The notes: generated by a model not told the origin, from the sequence alone. Positions 15,464-23,434 are shown, counted from the stretch's first letter. The stretch is DNA of 30,468 nucleotides from JAAZBI01 sp964461005 (GCA_964461005.1 CAYWQQ010000005.1:1-30468), one strand, 5' to 3'. Numbers and translations are program-made.

Positions 15464-17776
15464 ATGAATATTGAAAAGATACCAGTTTTAATTTTAAAAG
15501 ACATTGTTTTGTTTCCTTATTCTGAAATTAAAATAGATTTTATTAAAGACATTGATAAACAATTGATTTTTTTAGCTGAAAAAAATTATAACGATGAAAT
15601 ATTATTAGTACCTGTTGTAGATCCTTTAGAAAGTCAAATTGATTGTGAAAAATTACCTATTATAGGAGTTTTATGCAAGATATATTTGAAAATGGATTTA
15701 CAAAATAATATTCTTAGAGTTGCCATAAAAGGTATGAATCGTGTAAAAGTTACTGAATATTATCAAGAAAACAATATGATAAGAGCCGACATTAAAAACA
15801 CTACTCAATTTGCTATTACTCCAAAAGATGAAATGATTTTAATTAGAAAATTAAATCACGAATTTATTTCATATATTGATAATAGCCATGAACTAAGTAA
15901 TAGTATTGTTTCAGAAATTGAAGAAAGTAATAATATATCTCGCTCTACTGATTTAGTATGTTCTTATTTAGTTACTCCATATGATAGAAAAATCGATTAC
16001 TTAGTAACTATAAATCCTTATAAAAGGTTACTAATGCTTTTAGAAGATATTAAAAAAGAAAAACAACTTCAAGCTATTGATAATCAAATAGAAGGGGAAG
16101 TTCAAAAACAATTAACTAAATCTCAACAAGAATATGTTTTAAGAGAAAAAATGAGAATAATAAAAGAACAATTAGGAGAACTAAACGCTAAAGACACGGA
16201 TACAGATGAATTAAGAAAAAAATTAGAGTCTGGTAATTATCCTGATAAGATTGCCAAAAGAATAATAAAAGAAATTAAAAAATATGAAGTATTACCTCAA
16301 AATTCTCCGGAAATAGCAAATATAAGAACATATATTGAGTGGCTTTTAGATTTGCCTTGGGAAAAAGCAACTCAAGATAATAAAAATTTAGAAAAAACAA
16401 GAAAAATTCTTGATCAATCACATTATGGATTAGATAATATTAAAACGAGAATAGTCGAATTTTTAGCAGTAAGACAAATGAAAACAGCAACAAAATCACC
16501 AATTATATGTTTGGTTGGTCCTCCAGGAGTTGGAAAAACTAGTTTAGCAAAAAGTATTGCTAATAGTTTAAATAGGAAGTTTGTTAAAATATCCTTAGGT
16601 GGAGTTAATGATGAAGCAGAAATAATAGGACACCGAAGAGCCTATATTGGTTCTAACCCAGGAAGAATTATTGGCGGTATTAAAAAAGCTGGAACAGCTA
16701 ATCCTGTTTTCTTAATTGATGAAATTGATAAAATGACTAGAGATTATAAAGGAGATCCTGCCAGTGCTTTGTTAGAGGTTTTAGATAAAGAACAAAACTC
16801 TACTTTTTATGACAATTTTATTGAAGAAGAATATGATTTATCCAAAGTATTATTTATCTTAACAGCAAATAATGTTTATGATATTCCTTATGCTTTAAAA
16901 GATCGTCTAGAAATAATTGATTTATCAGGCTATACAGAATATGAAAAATTAGATATTGCTAAAAGGTATATTTTACCTAAAGAGTTATTAGAGCATGGTT
17001 TAACAAAAGATATTATTTCACTTTCAGACAAAGTAATATTTGAAATAATTAATTACTATACTAGAGAAGCGGGAGTTAGAGAACTAGAACGCTTAATAGC
17101 GACAATCTGTCGTAAAGTCGTTACAGAAAATTTAAAACAAAAAAAAGAAAAATATAACATAACTTTAAAAAATATAGAATTGTATTTGGGCAAAAGAAAA
17201 TACTTTTATAGTGAAGAAGAAAAAGAATCAAAAGTAGGTGTTGCTAACGGATTGGTTTATACACAATTTGGTGGTGATGTATCAGCAATTGAAGTTATTC
17301 TATATAAAGGAAAAGGTAATTTAGTTTTAACGGGAAGATTAGGTGAAGTAATTAAAGAATCAGCTAATATTGCTTTAAGTTACATAAAAGCTAATTATCA
17401 AACATTTAAGATTGAATATAATTTGTTTGAACAAAATGATATTCATATTCACTTTCCAGAAGGATCCGTTATGAAAGAAGGACCAAGTGCTGGAATAACA
17501 ATTACAACTGCTTTAATTAGTGCATTTACAAATAAAGTTATCGATAGTAGTTATGGCTTTACAGGAGAAATGACTTTAAGAGGACAAATTATTTCAATTG
17601 GTGGTTTGAAAGAAAAAACTATGGGAGCTCATCGTAGTGGAATAAAAAAGGTGTTTTTGCCAAGTAAAAACAAAAGAGACATCGATGATGTCCCTCAAGA
17701 AATAAAAAACAACTTAGAATTTATTTTTGTAGATAATTATATGGAAATAGCTAAGGTATTAAAATTCAGTAAATAA
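15464..17776 (+). CDS. lon: ATP-dependent protease Lon
   Basis: A 770-residue LonA protease, normal length, acting as a cytoplasmic hexamer that degrades misfolded and regulatory proteins. The N-terminal substrate-binding domain (about 1-200) begins IPVLILKDIVLFP. A coiled region (200-300) leads to the AAA+ module with Walker A GPPGVGKT (352-359) and Walker B FLIDEIDKM. The C-terminal S16 protease domain has the Ser-Lys dyad S675 (in KEGPSAG) and K718 (in GGLKEK). GGAGGTGAAACA precedes the ATG at 15464. It is a single-gene unit between two strong terminators. Confidence 0.97.
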   Translation: MNIEKIPVLILKDIVLFPYSEIKIDFIKDIDKQLIFLAEKNYNDEILLVPVVDPLESQIDCEKLPIIGVLCKIYLKMDLQNNILRVAIKGMNRVKVTEYYQENNMIRADIKNTTQFAITPKDEMILIRKLNHEFISYIDNSHELSNSIVSEIEESNNISRSTDLVCSYLVTPYDRKIDYLVTINPYKRLLMLLEDIKKEKQLQAIDNQIEGEVQKQLTKSQQEYVLREKMRIIKEQLGELNAKDTDTDELRKKLESGNYPDKIAKRIIKEIKKYEVLPQNSPEIANIRTYIEWLLDLPWEKATQDNKNLEKTRKILDQSHYGLDNIKTRIVEFLAVRQMKTATKSPIICLVGPPGVGKTSLAKSIANSLNRKFVKISLGGVNDEAEIIGHRRAYIGSNPGRIIGGIKKAGTANPVFLIDEIDKMTRDYKGDPASALLEVLDKEQNSTFYDNFIEEEYDLSKVLFILTANNVYDIPYALKDRLEIIDLSGYTEYEKLDIAKRYILPKELLEHGLTKDIISLSDKVIFEIINYYTREAGVRELERLIATICRKVVTENLKQKKEKYNITLKNIELYLGKRKYFYSEEEKESKVGVANGLVYTQFGGDVSAIEVILYKGKGNLVLTGRLGEVIKESANIALSYIKANYQTFKIEYNLFEQNDIHIHFPEGSVMKEGPSAGITITTALISAFTNKVIDSSYGFTGEMTLRGQIISIGGLKEKTMGAHRSGIKKVFLPSKNKRDIDDVPQEIKNNLEFIFVDNYMEIAKVLKFSK

Positions 17777-17803
17777 AAAAAGCAATTTATAATTGCTTTT
17801 TTT
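17775..17803. terminator. Bidirectional terminator between lon and slipin
   Basis: 13-bp stem (17775-17787 with 17791-17803), loop TAT, A-run left and T-run right. It ends both lon (+) and the convergent slipin gene (-). Confidence 0.9.
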
Positions 17804-17811
17804 ATTAATTA

Positions 17812-18567
17812 TTATTTTTTTCCAATATTTGAAATACCTTTAAAAGCTTCTAAAACTTCAACTGGCATTGCAAAGAAAATAGTATTTGATTGATCAGAAC
17901 TTACATCATTAATTGTTTCTAAAGTTCTTAAATGTAAAGCTCCAGGAGCTTCTGATAAAATATGTGCTGCTTCAGCTAAATTAGCTGCTGCTTCAGCTTC
18001 TCCTTCAGATTTCTTAATAACTGCCATTTTTTCTCTTTCAGCTTCTGCAACACGAGCAATTACTCTTTTCATTTCTTCTGAAAGTGAAATGTCTTTTAAC
18101 TCAACATTCTCTACTTTAACTCCCCAATCATCTGTCGCTTTGTCAACAATATCTTGAATGTTGGCAGAAATTGTTTCTCTTTCACTTAATAATTGATCTA
18201 AAGTAACTGTTCCCACAATGTTTCTCATAGTTGTTTGAGCTAATTGACTTACTGCATAAAAATAATTTTCAACTTCAATAATTGCTTTAGAAGCATCAAA
18301 TAATTTGTAATAAACAACAGCATTTATTTTTACTGAAACATTATCTTTAGTAATAGCATCTTGTTCTGGTACATCTACTACTTTAGTACGAATATCAACC
18401 TTTTTGTAAGTTTGAAATACGGGTATTACTAATCTCCATCCAGGTAACATAATACCTGTGTATTTACCAAAAGTAAATTTAACTCCTCTTTCATATTGAT
18501 CGATTTGTTTAATTGACGGTAAAATTATAAAAAATAAAATCACTAACAATATACTAATTATTTCCAT
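17812..18567 (-). CDS. Slipin / SPFH (band 7) membrane protein
   Basis: A 251-residue SPFH protein. One N-terminal hydrophobic hairpin (residues 2-19) anchors it. The SPFH/PHB domain follows (IDQYERGVKFTFGKYTGIMLPGW, VPEQDAITKDNVSV, YFYAVSQLAQTTMRNIVG, LDQLLSERETI, WGVKVENVELKDI). After it come an Ala/Glu-rich coiled coil (VAEAEREKMAVIKKSEGEAEAAANLAEAA) and a C-terminal segment. Such proteins form ring- or raft-like membrane assemblies and often regulate membrane proteases. A NfeD partner gene is not adjacent. I chose the ATG at 18567, 6 bases after AGGAGG; the ATG at 18573 touches that site and the start at 18609 has none. Confidence 0.92.
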   Translation of the reverse strand: MEIISILLVILFFIILPSIKQIDQYERGVKFTFGKYTGIMLPGWRLVIPVFQTYKKVDIRTKVVDVPEQDAITKDNVSVKINAVVYYKLFDASKAIIEVENYFYAVSQLAQTTMRNIVGTVTLDQLLSERETISANIQDIVDKATDDWGVKVENVELKDISLSEEMKRVIARVAEAEREKMAVIKKSEGEAEAAANLAEAAHILSEAPGALHLRTLETINDVSSDQSNTIFFAMPVEVLEAFKGISNIGKK

Positions 18568-18605
18568 TTTCATCCTCCTCTTTATTAAGAATATCATAAA
18601 CCATA

Positions 18606-18626
18606 ACACTTATAAAGTGTTTTTTT
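18606..18626 (+). other. Hairpin with T-tract upstream of the tRNA promoter
   Basis: ACACTT (18606-18611), loop ATA, AAGTGT (18615-18620), then TTTTTT. It looks like a plus-strand terminator but no plus-strand gene lies before it. On the minus strand it would sit in the 5' region of slipin. Confidence 0.4.
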
Positions 18627-18636
18627 GAAAATAATA

Positions 18637-18665
18637 TTGTCAATTTAAAATTGTTATGTTATAAT
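18637..18665 (+). promoter_or_regulatory. Promoter of tRNA-Ala
   Basis: TTGTCA (18637-18642), 17 bases, TATAAT (18660-18665, perfect). The predicted start is near 18672. The leader to the tRNA holds a perfect 6-bp hairpin GCAACT-GTTAA-AGTTGC (18672-18688). Confidence 0.8.
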
Positions 18666-18726
18666 CAATACGCAACTGTTAAAGTTGCAAAGAGGAGAAG
18701 GTTAAAGCCTAAAAACCTTTTCAAAT

Positions 18727-18803
18727 GGGGGATTAGCTCAGCTGGCTAGAGCATCTGCCTTGCACGCAGAGGGTCATCGGTTCGAATCCGATATTCTCCA
18801 CCA
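18727..18803 (+). tRNA. tRNA-Ala (anticodon TGC)
   Basis: A complete 77-nt cloverleaf with encoded CCA. The acceptor stem is GGGGGAT with ATTCTCC and contains the G3-U70 pair that identifies tRNA-Ala. The anticodon loop is CTTGCAC, anticodon TGC, and the T-arm is ATCGG-TTCGAAT-CCGAT. The first anticodon base is U34, the position modified by the trmR/yrrN/yrrO pathway. Confidence 0.98.
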
Positions 18804-18812
18804 GAGTAATAT

Positions 18813-18842
18813 AAAGAAACAAAATTTTTGTTTCTTTTTTTT
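18813..18842 (+). terminator. Terminator after tRNA-Ala
   Basis: AAAGAAAC (18813-18820) pairs with GTTTCTTT (18830-18837), with A/T pairing inside the loop and a T-run following. Confidence 0.8.
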
Positions 18843-18856
18843 GTAAAAGTAAATGA

Positions 18857-18862
18857 TATAAT
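18857..18862 (+). promoter_or_regulatory. Extended -10 before the pilin-like gene
   Basis: TATAAT preceded by TGA (18854-18856). No good -35 box is seen at the right distance because the tRNA terminator occupies that place. Confidence 0.5.
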
Positions 18863-18888
18863 AAAAATAGAATAAAGTAGGTGCTGAG

Positions 18889-19731
18889 ATGAAAAAAAGA
18901 GGATTTACATTAATAGAGATATTAGCAGTTATAATAGCGTTAGCAGTAATAATAGCAATAAGTATACCAATAGTAACAAACATATTGGAAAGTGCTAGAA
19001 AAAGAGCTTTCAACAGTGATGCTAAGCTTGTATTAGATACTTTAAGAATACAAAAAGATGCCAATCCAGAATTAGATGAAACAACAGTAAACAAAGGTAA
19101 TCTTAATGAATATCAATTAAGTACAGAACATTATAAGAGTTTAACAGTAACAAAAGAAAATGAACAACCATATATATATATAAATGGCACTAATAAGTGG
19201 CATGGATTAAAAGCCTGTGGAACATATCGAAAAATGAATGTCTACCCAATTGAAGAATGATGTTACTAAAGATGAAGAATACTACGTAATATATGGAAAT
19301 AATATTAAAGGTATAGAAAAAGTGAATACGGAGTTTATAGCACATATTCATATGGATCACACGGTTTTAAATCAGAAGACTTTGTTATTGGTAAGTCTCT
19401 TTCAGCAGAAGAATATAATTCACCTGCAATTTCAATGAACTCTCATTATAAATCTTTAGATGAAAACACAGCAATTAAATTTGAGTTAGAAAATAGCACT
19501 TTTTCATTAGAAAAATTTAAAAGTAATGAAGATGATTTTATAGAGTATACATGGAAGCCGATTGGATTCATAGAAAAAGAAGGAATAACAACAGTATATT
19601 TTGCTTATATTAATGACGATTACATTGAAGGTGTAGAATTAGGTTCTTTATACACAAGAACCAATCCTTACTATTCTTATAGTTTTTCTACAAAAGGAAC
19701 AACAATTAATGAACCAGTTTATCAAAAATAA
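18889..19731 (+). pseudogene. Type IV pilin-like protein gene, two compensating frameshifts
   Basis: The start is a clear prepilin: MKKRGFTLIEILAV, with the prepilin-peptidase site after G5, the conserved Glu at mature position 5 (E10), and a hydrophobic helix to about residue 30. Frame 1 runs to TGA at 19258-19260. The sequence continues sensibly in frame 2 (KNDVTKDEEYYVIYGN) and returns to frame 1 by about 19350 (YGSHGFKSEDFVIGKS), ending at 19731. One extra base near 19240 and one missing base between 19303 and 19350 would explain it; the restored protein would have 280 residues. The locus has its own -10 and AGGTG site. No prepilin peptidase or assembly gene is nearby. It may be a decaying gene or an assembly error. 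Confidence 0.75.
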
Positions 19732-19737
19732 TCTTAA

Positions 19738-19766
19738 TATACAATATTATAAAAATGTTGTATAAT
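19738..19766 (+). promoter_or_regulatory. Promoter of the EIIB-like gene
   Basis: TATACA (19738-19743), 17 bases, TATAAT (19761-19766). The predicted start is only about 10 bases before the ATG, so the leader is very short. Confidence 0.55.
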
Positions 19767-19783
19767 TATAAAAGGTGATAAAT

Positions 19784-20110
19784 ATGCCAATTCAATATTA
19801 TTTACAATATTTATTTATTTTATTAGTCTTAATCATTATAGCTTTGGTTATTATAAAAGCTGGTAAGAAAGACTTTCATATTGAGGCTAATAAATTAGTC
19901 GAATATTTAGGTGGTAAAGATAACATTCTAAATATAGAAGTAAACATGTCAAGATTAAAGGTAACTTTAAATGATGTTAGTAAAGCAAATAAAGAAGCAA
20001 TTCAGAAATTAGGAGCTAAGGGTATCGTTGAGGTTGATAATCAATTGAAAATAATTTTTGGTACAGAGGCTAATAAGTTGAAAAAAGAAATAGAATCATT
20101 AAAAAAATAG
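19784..20110 (+). CDS. Membrane-anchored EIIB-like domain protein lacking the active Cys
   Basis: A 108-residue protein with one N-terminal membrane helix (about residues 7-25) and a domain (about 33-95) that reads like the EIIB domain of glucose-family PTS permeases. The matching parts are VEYLGGKDNILNIE, SRLKVTLND and IQKLGAKGIVEVDNQLKIIFG. In true EIIB the phosphorylated Cys sits just before the (I/M)(T/S)RLR segment; here that position is Asn (N54). It therefore cannot carry the phosphoryl group in the usual way, and no EIIA or EIIC gene is near. A sensory or structural role at the membrane is possible. The ATG at 19784 follows AAAGGTG; the GTG at 19775 lies within that site. Confidence 0.75.
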   Translation: MPIQYYLQYLFILLVLIIIALVIIKAGKKDFHIEANKLVEYLGGKDNILNIEVNMSRLKVTLNDVSKANKEAIQKLGAKGIVEVDNQLKIIFGTEANKLKKEIESLKK

Positions 20111-20127
20111 CATTAAGCTATTTTTTT
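20102..20127. terminator. Bidirectional terminator, EIIB-like gene and phosphoesterase
   Basis: AAAAATAGC pairs with GCTATTTTT around the loop ATTAA (20112-20116), with A-run left and T-run right between convergent genes. Confidence 0.85.
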
Positions 20128-20960
20128 GTTATACGATAAAAATTGTATGAGGGCCTATTGAAAAATCTAAAACTCAATGTTGATGTACCAATACCTCCAG
20201 AAATGAAGAAATCTGTTTTGTTAATTTTATAATATGCTTCATTATATTTTTTCGAACCTACTGCATTATAAATAGATCCTAAAAAGGGTAATCTTACTTG
20301 TCCTTGATGAGAATGACCCCCTAATACTAAATCAAAATTATAACTACTAATTTTATCAAAATAATCTGGCGTATGAAGCAATAAAATCTTGTAACTATAA
20401 ATATTTTCTATATTATCTAAATTTTCTTTTATTAATGTAGCATCAGGTTTTCCTTCGATTTCTGTTTCAATCCCACCAACAAAGATTTTATTTTGATTAG
20501 AACTATAAATAACTTTAAAATTATTATTTATATTGATGAAATTGGTTTCATTCATTATTTCAAAATAGTTTTTAAAATATGTGTCGTGATTTCCTTTTAT
20601 ATAATATTTGCCTATTTTTGCATTTAGTTTTTTTAAGGAAATTTTTAGCAGATTTTCTTGCTTACTTGTAAGATTTGTATGTCGATCAATTAGATCACCT
20701 GTAAAGAAAATAATGTCAGGATTTAAATCATTGATATTTTTCACAAGATTGTCAACATCCTTATTATCGGTTGTTCTTCCATAATGAAGATCGGTAAAAT
20801 GTACTATTTTTAAACCGTCAAACTCATTAGGCAAATTATTGTTTATAATTTTATATTCTTTTACAATTAGTCCACTTGTTCCAATATAATGAGCGTAAAG
20901 TAAAAACAAAATAAGTATTAGGACTATAATGATTAATATTAGTATATAAGTTTTTTTCAT
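20118..20960 (-). CDS. Membrane-anchored metallophosphoesterase (YkuE/YaeI-like)
   Basis: A 280-residue protein with an N-terminal membrane helix (about residues 4-24) and a calcineurin-like phosphoesterase domain. All metal motifs are present in order: FTDLHYG (DxH), FTGDLID (GD), IKGNHDTY (GNHD), LLLHTPDYFD, and GGHSHQGQ (GHxH). Relatives YkuE and YaeI are cell-surface phosphodiesterases; some act on UDP-sugar lipids. The substrate is not readable here. The ATG at 20960 lies 4 bases after GAGGTG; that site overlaps the stop of the upstream CPBP gene, so the pair is probably translated as one unit. The TTG at 20972 is inside the site and unlikely. Confidence 0.9.
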   Translation of the reverse strand: MKKTYILILIIIVLILILFLLYAHYIGTSGLIVKEYKIINNNLPNEFDGLKIVHFTDLHYGRTTDNKDVDNLVKNINDLNPDIIFFTGDLIDRHTNLTSKQENLLKISLKKLNAKIGKYYIKGNHDTYFKNYFEIMNETNFININNNFKVIYSSNQNKIFVGGIETEIEGKPDATLIKENLDNIENIYSYKILLLHTPDYFDKISSYNFDLVLGGHSHQGQVRLPFLGSIYNAVGSKKYNEAYYKINKTDFFISGGIGTSTLSFRFFNRPSYNFYRITKK

Positions 20961-20968
20961 AAAGCACC

Positions 20969-21640
20969 TCAATTTAATAAAAAGATTGTTAATATTGTAA
21001 ATAAGTTATGAACAAAATGCATAAATATAGTTACAAAAACATTTTCTGTTTTAACATAAACTATTGCAAAAACTGCTCCTAAAACTGTGTAAGGAATAAT
21101 GTATAGATAACTAAGTGTGTTTGAAGCCATTCCTATTACATGAGCCAAGCCAAAAGCTAAAGAACTAATTAAAATATATAAAGCTTTAACAGGAATTAGA
21201 TCAAATATAATTTTTCGGTAAATAAATTCTTCAACAATAGGAGCAATAAAAATAATTAGTGAAGTCATAATAATTGGTATAATATTAATTAAGGTTCTTA
21301 TGGCTGTTTCGTTTTCTGGCAAATCAATTGGAGCTATAAGGACAATAATGTAATTAGATATAACCATTAAAACTAATCCTGCTATCCAATATCTAATTCC
21401 TAATTCTAGGTAAACTTTATATTTTTCTTTAAAATCAATCAGCATTTTTTTGATTTCTTCTTGATAAAAAAAATATAAAATAATAATCAGAATAAACTGA
21501 GTTATTAAATAGTATAAGTAGAATAAAAGATCGGGCAAGGCTTCAATGTCAATTTTTAACAATATTAATGGGATAAGAGATAAAGATGAATAGGATAAGT
21601 ATAAAAAGATAATTAATAGTGATTTTCCAATTTTTTTCAT
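20969..21640 (-). CDS. CPBP family intramembrane metalloprotease
   Basis: A 223-residue polytopic membrane protein of the CPBP (Abi) family. It has about six or seven membrane helices. The catalytic motifs are PIVEEFIYR (EExxxR, about residues 135-143), FGLAHVIG and FMHFVHNLF with the metal-binding His residues. Members act as membrane proteases, for example in bacteriocin immunity or prenylated protein processing; the target here is unknown. AAGGAG lies 5 bases before the ATG at 21640. It is first in a two-gene minus-strand unit with the phosphoesterase. Confidence 0.88.
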   Translation of the reverse strand: MKKIGKSLLIIFLYLSYSSLSLIPLILLKIDIEALPDLLFYLYYLITQFILIIILYFFYQEEIKKMLIDFKEKYKVYLELGIRYWIAGLVLMVISNYIIVLIAPIDLPENETAIRTLINIIPIIMTSLIIFIAPIVEEFIYRKIIFDLIPVKALYILISSLAFGLAHVIGMASNTLSYLYIIPYTVLGAVFAIVYVKTENVFVTIFMHFVHNLFTILTIFLLN

Positions 21641-21687
21641 ATGTACTCCTTGAACAATATAATTATAACAAAAAACTAGTTTTTTTG

Positions 21688-21717
21688 TTGAAAAAACATT
21701 TGTTAGTATGTTATAAT
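21688..21717 (+). promoter_or_regulatory. Promoter of the rimP-nusA-infB operon
   Basis: TTGAAA (21688-21693), 18 bases, TATAAT (21712-21717), with TG at 21709-21710 giving an extended -10. The predicted start is near 21724. Confidence 0.7.
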
Positions 21718-21728
21718 TGTCAAGACAT

Positions 21729-21753
21729 CAAGAGTGAGAGGAATCTCACTCTT
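21729..21753 (+). promoter_or_regulatory. 5' stem-loop with GGAA tetraloop in rimP leader
   Basis: AAGAGTGAGA and TCTCACTCTT form a perfect 10-bp stem closed by GGAA, a GNRA-type tetraloop. It begins only about 5 bases after the predicted transcript start and is not followed by a U-tract, so it is not a terminator. A 5'-end mRNA stabiliser or a regulatory site are the likely roles. Confidence 0.7.
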
Positions 21754-21772
21754 TAAAATTAAAGGAGAAAAT

Positions 21773-22027
21773 ATGATTGAAGAAAAAATATTTAAATCAT
21801 TAGAAGATAAATTGTTAAAAGAAGAAATAAAATTAGTTGAAGTAGCATATACAAAAGAATCTGGAGAAAATGTTTTGCGAATAACAATTGATAAAGATAC
21901 ATCAATTAACATTGATGATTGTCTTTTAGCGACTAAAATAATTAATCCTATTTTAGATAAAGATGATTATATAAAAGAATCATATATATTAGATGTTTGT
22001 TCGATGGAAAAAGGAGGAGAAGAATAG
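21773..22027 (+). CDS. rimP: Truncated RimP (N-terminal domain only)
   Basis: An 84-residue protein in the rimP position at the head of the nusA operon. The N-terminal alpha/beta domain is recognisable: LVEVAYTKESGENVLRITIDKDTSINIDDC, LATKIINPILD, and YILDV. Full RimP is about 150 residues; here the protein stops exactly where the family's V(S)SPGxxRPL motif would begin, and the C-terminal SH3-like domain is missing. nusA starts 2 bases after the stop, so no hidden downstream frame exists. RimP helps mature the 30S subunit. AAAGGAG lies 6 bases before the ATG at 21773. Confidence 0.8.
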   Translation: MIEEKIFKSLEDKLLKEEIKLVEVAYTKESGENVLRITIDKDTSINIDDCLLATKIINPILDKDDYIKESYILDVCSMEKGGEE

Positions 22028-22028
22028 C

Positions 22029-23162
22029 ATGGATGGATTAGCATTTATTACAGCAGTTCAAAATATTACAAAGGAAAAAAACATTTCAAAAGAAGTAGTT
22101 TTTGAAGCAATGGAGTTAGCCTTAGCAACAGCATATAAGAAAAACTTTAATTCACAAACAAATGTTAAAGTTGAAATCAATCGCGAAACAGGTGATATCA
22201 AAGTTTATTCAATTTTAACTGTAGTTGATAAATTAACAGAGGAATCAGATGTTGATAACGAAGAAGAATTAACAGAAGAAGAAATCGAAGAAAAAAACAA
22301 AATTGTAGAAATTGAATTAGCAGAAGCTAAAAAAGATTATCCAAGAATCAAAGTTGGAGACATAATAGAAGAAGAAGTAACTCCAAAAGATTTTGGTAGA
22401 GTTGCAACATCAACTGCAAAACAAGTAATTATGCAAAAAATTAGAGAAGCAGAGCGCAATAGTATAATGTCAGAATTTGAAGGTAAGCAAGATGAATTAG
22501 TTGTAGGTATTGTTTCTCGTGAAGATGCAGTTAATTATTATATAGATTTAGGAAGAACTCATGGTATTTTACCTAAAAAAGAGATTATTCCTGGTGAAAC
22601 AATTTTAATGGGTAATTCTTTAAAAGTTTATATTGATATTGTTGAAAGTACACCAAAAGGACCTAAAGTTATACTTTCAAGAATTCATCCAGGATTTGTA
22701 AAAAGGTTACTCGAATTAGAAATACCAGAATTACATGATGGTCATATTGTATTATTTAATCTAGTTCGTGAAGCTGGAAGCAGAACCAAGATAGCTGTTT
22801 ATTCAGATAATAATCGAATCGACCCTTTAGGCTCATGTATTGGTGAAAGAGGAGAAAGAATAGCCAAAATTTTAAATGAATTAAAAGGCGAAAAAATAGA
22901 TGTTATTTTATATGATAAAGATCCAACAAAATTTATAAAAAACGCTTTAAGTCCAGCTAAAGATTTATCAGTTTTTATTATAAATGAAGATAGGAAAGAA
23001 GCAATCGTTATGGCAGAAGGAGATAATCTTTCTCTAGCAATTGGTAGAAAAGGCCAAAATGTACGTTTAGCGACTAGATTAACTCATTATAATATAAATA
23101 TTAAAAATCCAGAAGAAATGGCTGAAGAAGGAATAAATATTAAATTTGTAGAAGGTGAGTAA
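22029..23162 (+). CDS. nusA: Transcription termination/antitermination factor NusA
   Basis: A 377-residue NusA of Firmicutes size, without the extra C-terminal acidic repeats of proteobacteria. The N-terminal RNA-polymerase-binding domain (about 1-130) contains an acidic insertion (EESDVDNEEELTEEEIEEKN). An S1 domain follows (about 145-210, VGIVSREDAVNYYIDLGRTHGILPKKE), then two KH domains with DPLGSCIGERGERIAKIL and AIGRKGQNVRLATRLT. It binds elongating polymerase and controls pausing and termination. The ATG at 22029 follows GGAGGAG by 9-10 bases; upstream in-frame codons fall inside rimP. Its stop overlaps the start of ylxR. Confidence 0.97.
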   Translation: MDGLAFITAVQNITKEKNISKEVVFEAMELALATAYKKNFNSQTNVKVEINRETGDIKVYSILTVVDKLTEESDVDNEEELTEEEIEEKNKIVEIELAEAKKDYPRIKVGDIIEEEVTPKDFGRVATSTAKQVIMQKIREAERNSIMSEFEGKQDELVVGIVSREDAVNYYIDLGRTHGILPKKEIIPGETILMGNSLKVYIDIVESTPKGPKVILSRIHPGFVKRLLELEIPELHDGHIVLFNLVREAGSRTKIAVYSDNNRIDPLGSCIGERGERIAKILNELKGEKIDVILYDKDPTKFIKNALSPAKDLSVFIINEDRKEAIVMAEGDNLSLAIGRKGQNVRLATRLTHYNINIKNPEEMAEEGINIKFVEGE

Positions 23163-23416
23163 TGAAAAAAATTCCCTATAGGACTTGTGTTATTACAAAG
23201 GAAAAGTATCCTAAAGAAGATTTAATCAGAGTTGTAAAAAATAAAGAAAACGAAATTCTTATTGATTTAACTGGGAAAGTTAACGGGCGAGGAGTTTATT
23301 TAAAAAAAGATATCAAGGTAATTGAAAAAGCTCATAACAATAAAAGCTTAGATAGAAGTTTACAAATAAAAATACCAGAATCAGTTTATGAAGAATTAAT
23401 TGATTTAACAAAATAA
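23162..23416 (+). CDS. rnpM: YlxR / RnpM family RNA-binding protein
   Basis: An 84-residue YlxR (DUF448) protein. The family signature is complete: PYRTCVITKEKYPKEDLIRVVKN, then GKVNGRGVYLKK, and a C-terminal helical end with PESVYEELIDL. In B. subtilis RnpM binds RNase P RNA and modulates its activity. It starts at ATG 23162, overlapping the nusA stop by one base. In most Firmicutes an L7Ae-like gene (ylxQ) comes next; here infB follows after 18 bases and ylxQ is missing. Confidence 0.93.
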   Translation: MKKIPYRTCVITKEKYPKEDLIRVVKNKENEILIDLTGKVNGRGVYLKKDIKVIEKAHNNKSLDRSLQIKIPESVYEELIDLTK

Positions 23417-23434
23417 AGAAAAGAGGTGGCAATT

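Noticed and set aside
18774..19094. Minus-strand open frame over the tRNA-Ala 3' end and the pilin start
   Set aside because: Antisense to a tRNA and to a clear prepilin leader; its hydrophobic content is the reverse reading of the pilin helix.
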